A DNA stretch of 64,000 nucleotides from Flagellimonas meridianipacifica (GTDB lineage: Bacteria > Bacteroidota > Bacteroidia > Flavobacteriales > Flavobacteriaceae): positions 558,001 to 622,000 of the forward strand of contig NZ_PVYX01000001.1 in NCBI RefSeq assembly GCF_003001695.1, given 5' to 3'. Shown one piece after another: positions 63,937-64,000 of the stretch. The translations under genes were made by a program, and so were the position numbers. The notes under the pieces are model-generated. The model was not told the DNA's origin, made no database searches, and was given only the letters and a program-made list of their open reading frames with translations. Numbering within the stretch: position 1 is the first letter of the stretch; the number at the start of each line of letters is the position of its first letter.

Positions 63937-64000
63937 ATGAGTAAGAAAAATAAGAAGGAAAAAGAACCGTCGAAGGAATTTGTGTTTCAAAGAAAAAATT
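63937..64000 (+). CDS. Start of a DUF3098-like gene, cut by the window edge
   Basis: The ATG at 63937 begins MSKKNKKEKEPSKEFVFQRKN and continues past the edge. The lysine-rich start followed by FxFxxKN fits DUF3098, a small two-helix membrane protein that commonly follows ftsX in Flavobacteria. Only 21 codons are seen, so the call rests mainly on position. Confidence 0.6.
   Translation, partial: MSKKNKKEKEPSKEFVFQRKN

Overview
This window is chromosomal DNA from a member of the Flavobacteriaceae (Bacteroidetes), probably a marine Muricauda/Flagellimonas-like genus. The genus is inferred. The evidence is AT-rich DNA, -7 promoter boxes of the TAnnTTTG type with almost no Shine-Dalgarno sites, many lipoproteins with short lipobox signals, type IX secretion (T9SS) C-terminal signals, a SusC-like TonB receptor, DUF4271/DUF4296/DUF3098 proteins, and the gene order ftsX-DUF3098. 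I saw no tRNA, rRNA, CRISPR array, phage or insertion sequence. The window is gene-dense, with 55 genes, two of them cut by the window ends. No gene-free stretch exceeds 300 bases.

Layout. 1-125: start of an Na+/solute symporter. 311-11000: an exported-protein block with two tandem ASPIC/UnbV FG-GAP lipoproteins, a vanadium-haloperoxidase/PAP2-like lipoprotein, an anchored SRPBCC+GyrI-like protein and two beta-propeller proteins. 11040-19388: a cluster of phosphoesterase and nucleotide-signalling candidates. It contains a 1238-residue protein with a calcineurin-like phosphatase, a kinase-like middle region and an outer-membrane barrel; an HD-domain protein fused to a Pycsar-type membrane effector region; a 790-residue GAF protein; and a second calcineurin-like phosphoesterase. 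19389-27903: a PLP enzyme, a membrane-anchored AraC regulator, an acyltransferase, an outer-membrane barrel, a secreted protein of unknown function, a penicillin-acylase family enzyme and a TPM-domain protein. 28033-34487: an ABC exporter, then a leftward run trmB - lysE-type - alkyltransferase-like - mrp - nfu - ferredoxin reductase - ferredoxin, combining Fe-S assembly with redox genes. 34548-43554: a glycosyltransferase, a PhoB/PhoR-like two-component pair, and divergently a TonB receptor with a beta-helix lipoprotein, two tiny T9SS-signal proteins and a LuxE-like enzyme. 43558-64000: mostly housekeeping genes (tyrS, pyrC, GT2 and GT39 glycosyltransferases, DUF4271, hemD-like, pckA, saccharopine-dehydrogenase-like, Lrp, SDR, DoxX, Crp, Zn-peptidase, ald, SemiSWEET, leuS, ftsX).

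Most notable signals. (1) The 1238-residue phosphatase/kinase-like/barrel protein lies head-to-head, 53 bp apart, with an HD-Pycsar effector fusion that has no cyclase in the window. (2) A palindromic intergenic-type repeat sits in frame inside leuS and encodes about 14 residues; a related 72-bp palindromic element lies at 29775-29846. (3) TAACA hexamers on an 11-bp register lie between the PhoB/PhoR-like genes and the TonB receptor and resemble a Pho box. (4) Two tandem proteins consist of little more than a signal peptide and a T9SS sorting domain. (5) Two TATCGATA palindromes exactly 21 bp apart lie upstream of ald. Family assignments come from reading motifs and were not checked by database search.
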